A stretch of DNA of 64,000 nucleotides from CAZYHS01 sp964647545. Lineage in GTDB: Bacteria > UBA10199 > GCA-002796325 > 1-14-0-20-49-13. The first letter of the stretch is position 1, and each line of letters opens with the position of its first letter. Below are positions 62,688 to 64,000 of this stretch, piece by piece. The position numbers were made by a program, and so were the translations under genes. The DNA lies in assembly GCA_964647545.1 (NCBI GenBank), contig CAZYHS010000001.1, forward strand, positions 62,001 to 126,000, given 5' to 3'. Under the pieces are notes generated by a model. That model had not been told where the DNA came from. It searched no databases and worked only from the letters and a program-made list of their open reading frames with translations.

Positions 62688-64000
62688 AGATAACCGAAGT
62701 CTTTATTAAAAGACCGATCTTTGCGTCGATGATCATACTTGCCATGGTCGTTTTCGGCGCGTTTTCGTTCGTGCGTCTGGGAGTCGATCTCTATCCCGAG
62801 GTCGATTTTCCTGTCGTTGTGGTCACGACTAACCTGCTGGGAGCCAGCCCCGAAGAAGTTGAGACCGAAATTTCAAAGAAGATCGAAGAACAGATAAACA
62901 CGATCGCCGGACTCGACGAGCTTCAGTCGTTCTCTTACGAAGGTTCGTCGGTGGTCGTCGCCCAGTTCATTCTTGAAAAGGACGGGGACGTGGCGGCGGA
63001 AGAGGTGCGCGACAGGGTTAACCGCGTCGTAAGCGAATTTCCATACGGTACAAAAGCGCCTATCGTCGAAAAATTCGACATGGCCGCCTCTCCCATTATG
63101 CAGGTCGTTGTTAGCGGTTCGCTCCCCATACGCGACTTGACGCGCATTACCCGCAAACAGGTCAAAGAGATGCTGGAGACTGTCAACGGCGTCGGCAATA
63201 TTACCGTCGTCGGCAAACGCGAACGCGAGGTCCATATTCAGGTCGATCCGGTCAAGATCGCCGCAAGGGGAATATCGATTTTCGATCTTGAGAGCGCGCT
63301 TGCAAATCACAACCTCGAATTTCCGGGCGGTCGCGTTACGGAAGAGCCCCGGGAGTTTGTGGTCAGAACGATGGGTAAAATTGCCGGCTCGGAAGATTTC
63401 GGAAATATTCCCATCAAGAACGTCGCCGGAGTGCCGGTGCTGGTGCGCGATGTAGCGGTCGTGTTGGATGTCGAGGAGGAGCAGAGGACCCTGTCACGTT
63501 ACGACAACGTTCCCGCGATCACGCTTATCGTCAAGAAACAGTCGGGGGCGAACACCGTTGACGTCGCTGAGAACGTAAAGCTCAGAATAGACGAAATAAG
63601 AAAGACGCTTCCGGCGGGCGTAAACATTACCTATACGCAGGACCAATCGATCTTTATTAACGCGAGCGTCAAGTCGCTGGAAGAGGATGTTATTCTAGGT
63701 GCTCTTTTGGTGTCGCTTACGGTGCTGTTGTTCTTAAAGAGCTTCAGGTCGATGATAATCTGCGCCGTGTCGATACCGGCTTCGCTTATCGCTACCTTCG
63801 CTCTCATGGAGTACGCTAATTTCACGTTCAACAATCTTACGCTTTTGGCTCTTTCTCTTGCGACCGGAATTGTTATCGACGACGCGATTATCGTGCTGGA
63901 AAATATATTCAGGCACATCGAGGAGTTGAAAGAAGACCCGATGACGGCTGCCAGCAAAGGGATCGCCGAGATCGGGCTGGCTGTTATTTCAACGACTCTG
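62684..64000 (+). CDS. RND efflux transporter (AcrB family), cut by window edge
   Basis: The ATG at 62684 overlaps the fusion-protein stop (ATGA), and the frame is open to the window end (439 codons). The N-terminus KITEVFIKRPIFASMIILAMVV, the first periplasmic loop (LYPEVDFPVVVVTTN) and the proton-relay GIVIDDAIIVLENI with Asp-Asp of helix 4 identify it. The rest, including the second half, is outside. It exports drugs or lipids; the substrate cannot be told. Confidence 0.95.
   Translation, partial: MKITEVFIKRPIFASMIILAMVVFGAFSFVRLGVDLYPEVDFPVVVVTTNLLGASPEEVETEISKKIEEQINTIAGLDELQSFSYEGSSVVVAQFILEKDGDVAAEEVRDRVNRVVSEFPYGTKAPIVEKFDMAASPIMQVVVSGSLPIRDLTRITRKQVKEMLETVNGVGNITVVGKREREVHIQVDPVKIAARGISIFDLESALANHNLEFPGGRVTEEPREFVVRTMGKIAGSEDFGNIPIKNVAGVPVLVRDVAVVLDVEEEQRTLSRYDNVPAITLIVKKQSGANTVDVAENVKLRIDEIRKTLPAGVNITYTQDQSIFINASVKSLEEDVILGALLVSLTVLLFLKSFRSMIICAVSIPASLIATFALMEYANFTFNNLTLLALSLATGIVIDDAIIVLENIFRHIEELKEDPMTAASKGIAEIGLAVISTTL

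Overview
The window reads as one contiguous stretch (two scaffold gaps of 100 N) from a Gram-negative bacterium. A BamD-like lipoprotein, a TolC/RND efflux set, outer-membrane barrel proteins and HtrA/RseP point to a diderm envelope. The combination of an HPr kinase with a permease-less PTS, DUF1844, three GH57 glycosidases and DUF4912 recalls uncultivated lineages once placed in Deltaproteobacteria. That placement is inference; no marker was aligned.

Layout. 1-2944 (minus) is the 5' part of a very large protein joining a caspase-like peptidase, an EF-hand loop, a thioredoxin fold and long helical repeats. 3.1-12.0 kb is housekeeping: radA, a lipase-like hydrolase, efp, a BrkB-type membrane protein, der, a tRNA with CAU anticodon and alaS. 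Several dispersed palindromic repeats lie here, one of them inside alaS in frame. 12.2-17.5 kb holds envelope genes (TPR protein, bamD-like, DUF1844, htrA, a small Cys protein, a barrel protein, a second TPR protein). 17.7-25.4 kb is the classic run rpsB-tsf-pyrH-frr-uppS-cdsA-dxr-rseP-tsaB. 25.4-36.1 kb (minus) is a glycogen/alpha-glucan operon: DUF4912 protein, GH57, glgC, GH57, GH57, a GalT-family enzyme and glgA. 36.1-45.0 kb (plus) has hutH, marC, an M23 peptidase, hemA, asd, an unusual 847-residue surface/barrel protein and truA.

45.0-50.6 kb (minus) is a four-gene operon of unrecognised proteins without signal peptides, one carrying RTX-type calcium-binding repeats. It is preceded by a near-perfect sigma-54 promoter. 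Beside it is a receiver-like protein that has lost its phospho-acceptor aspartate. This is the strongest candidate for an undescribed system. 50.8-59.6 kb (minus) continues with ahcY, metK, a regulatory PTS (ptsI, HPr, EIIA-Man, hprK), a DtxR-FeoA fusion regulator and feoB. 59.8 kb to the end (plus) is a tetR-tolC-MFP-RND efflux operon, cut by the window edge.

How the parts work together: the glycogen operon can make ADP-glucose (GlgC), polymerise it (GlgA) and branch or rearrange glucans (GH57 enzymes). The hprK-EIIA-HPr-EI block has no sugar permease here and so looks regulatory. metK and ahcY supply and recycle the methyl cycle. Coordinates of starts were adjusted where conserved N-termini or ribosome-binding sites favour an internal start.
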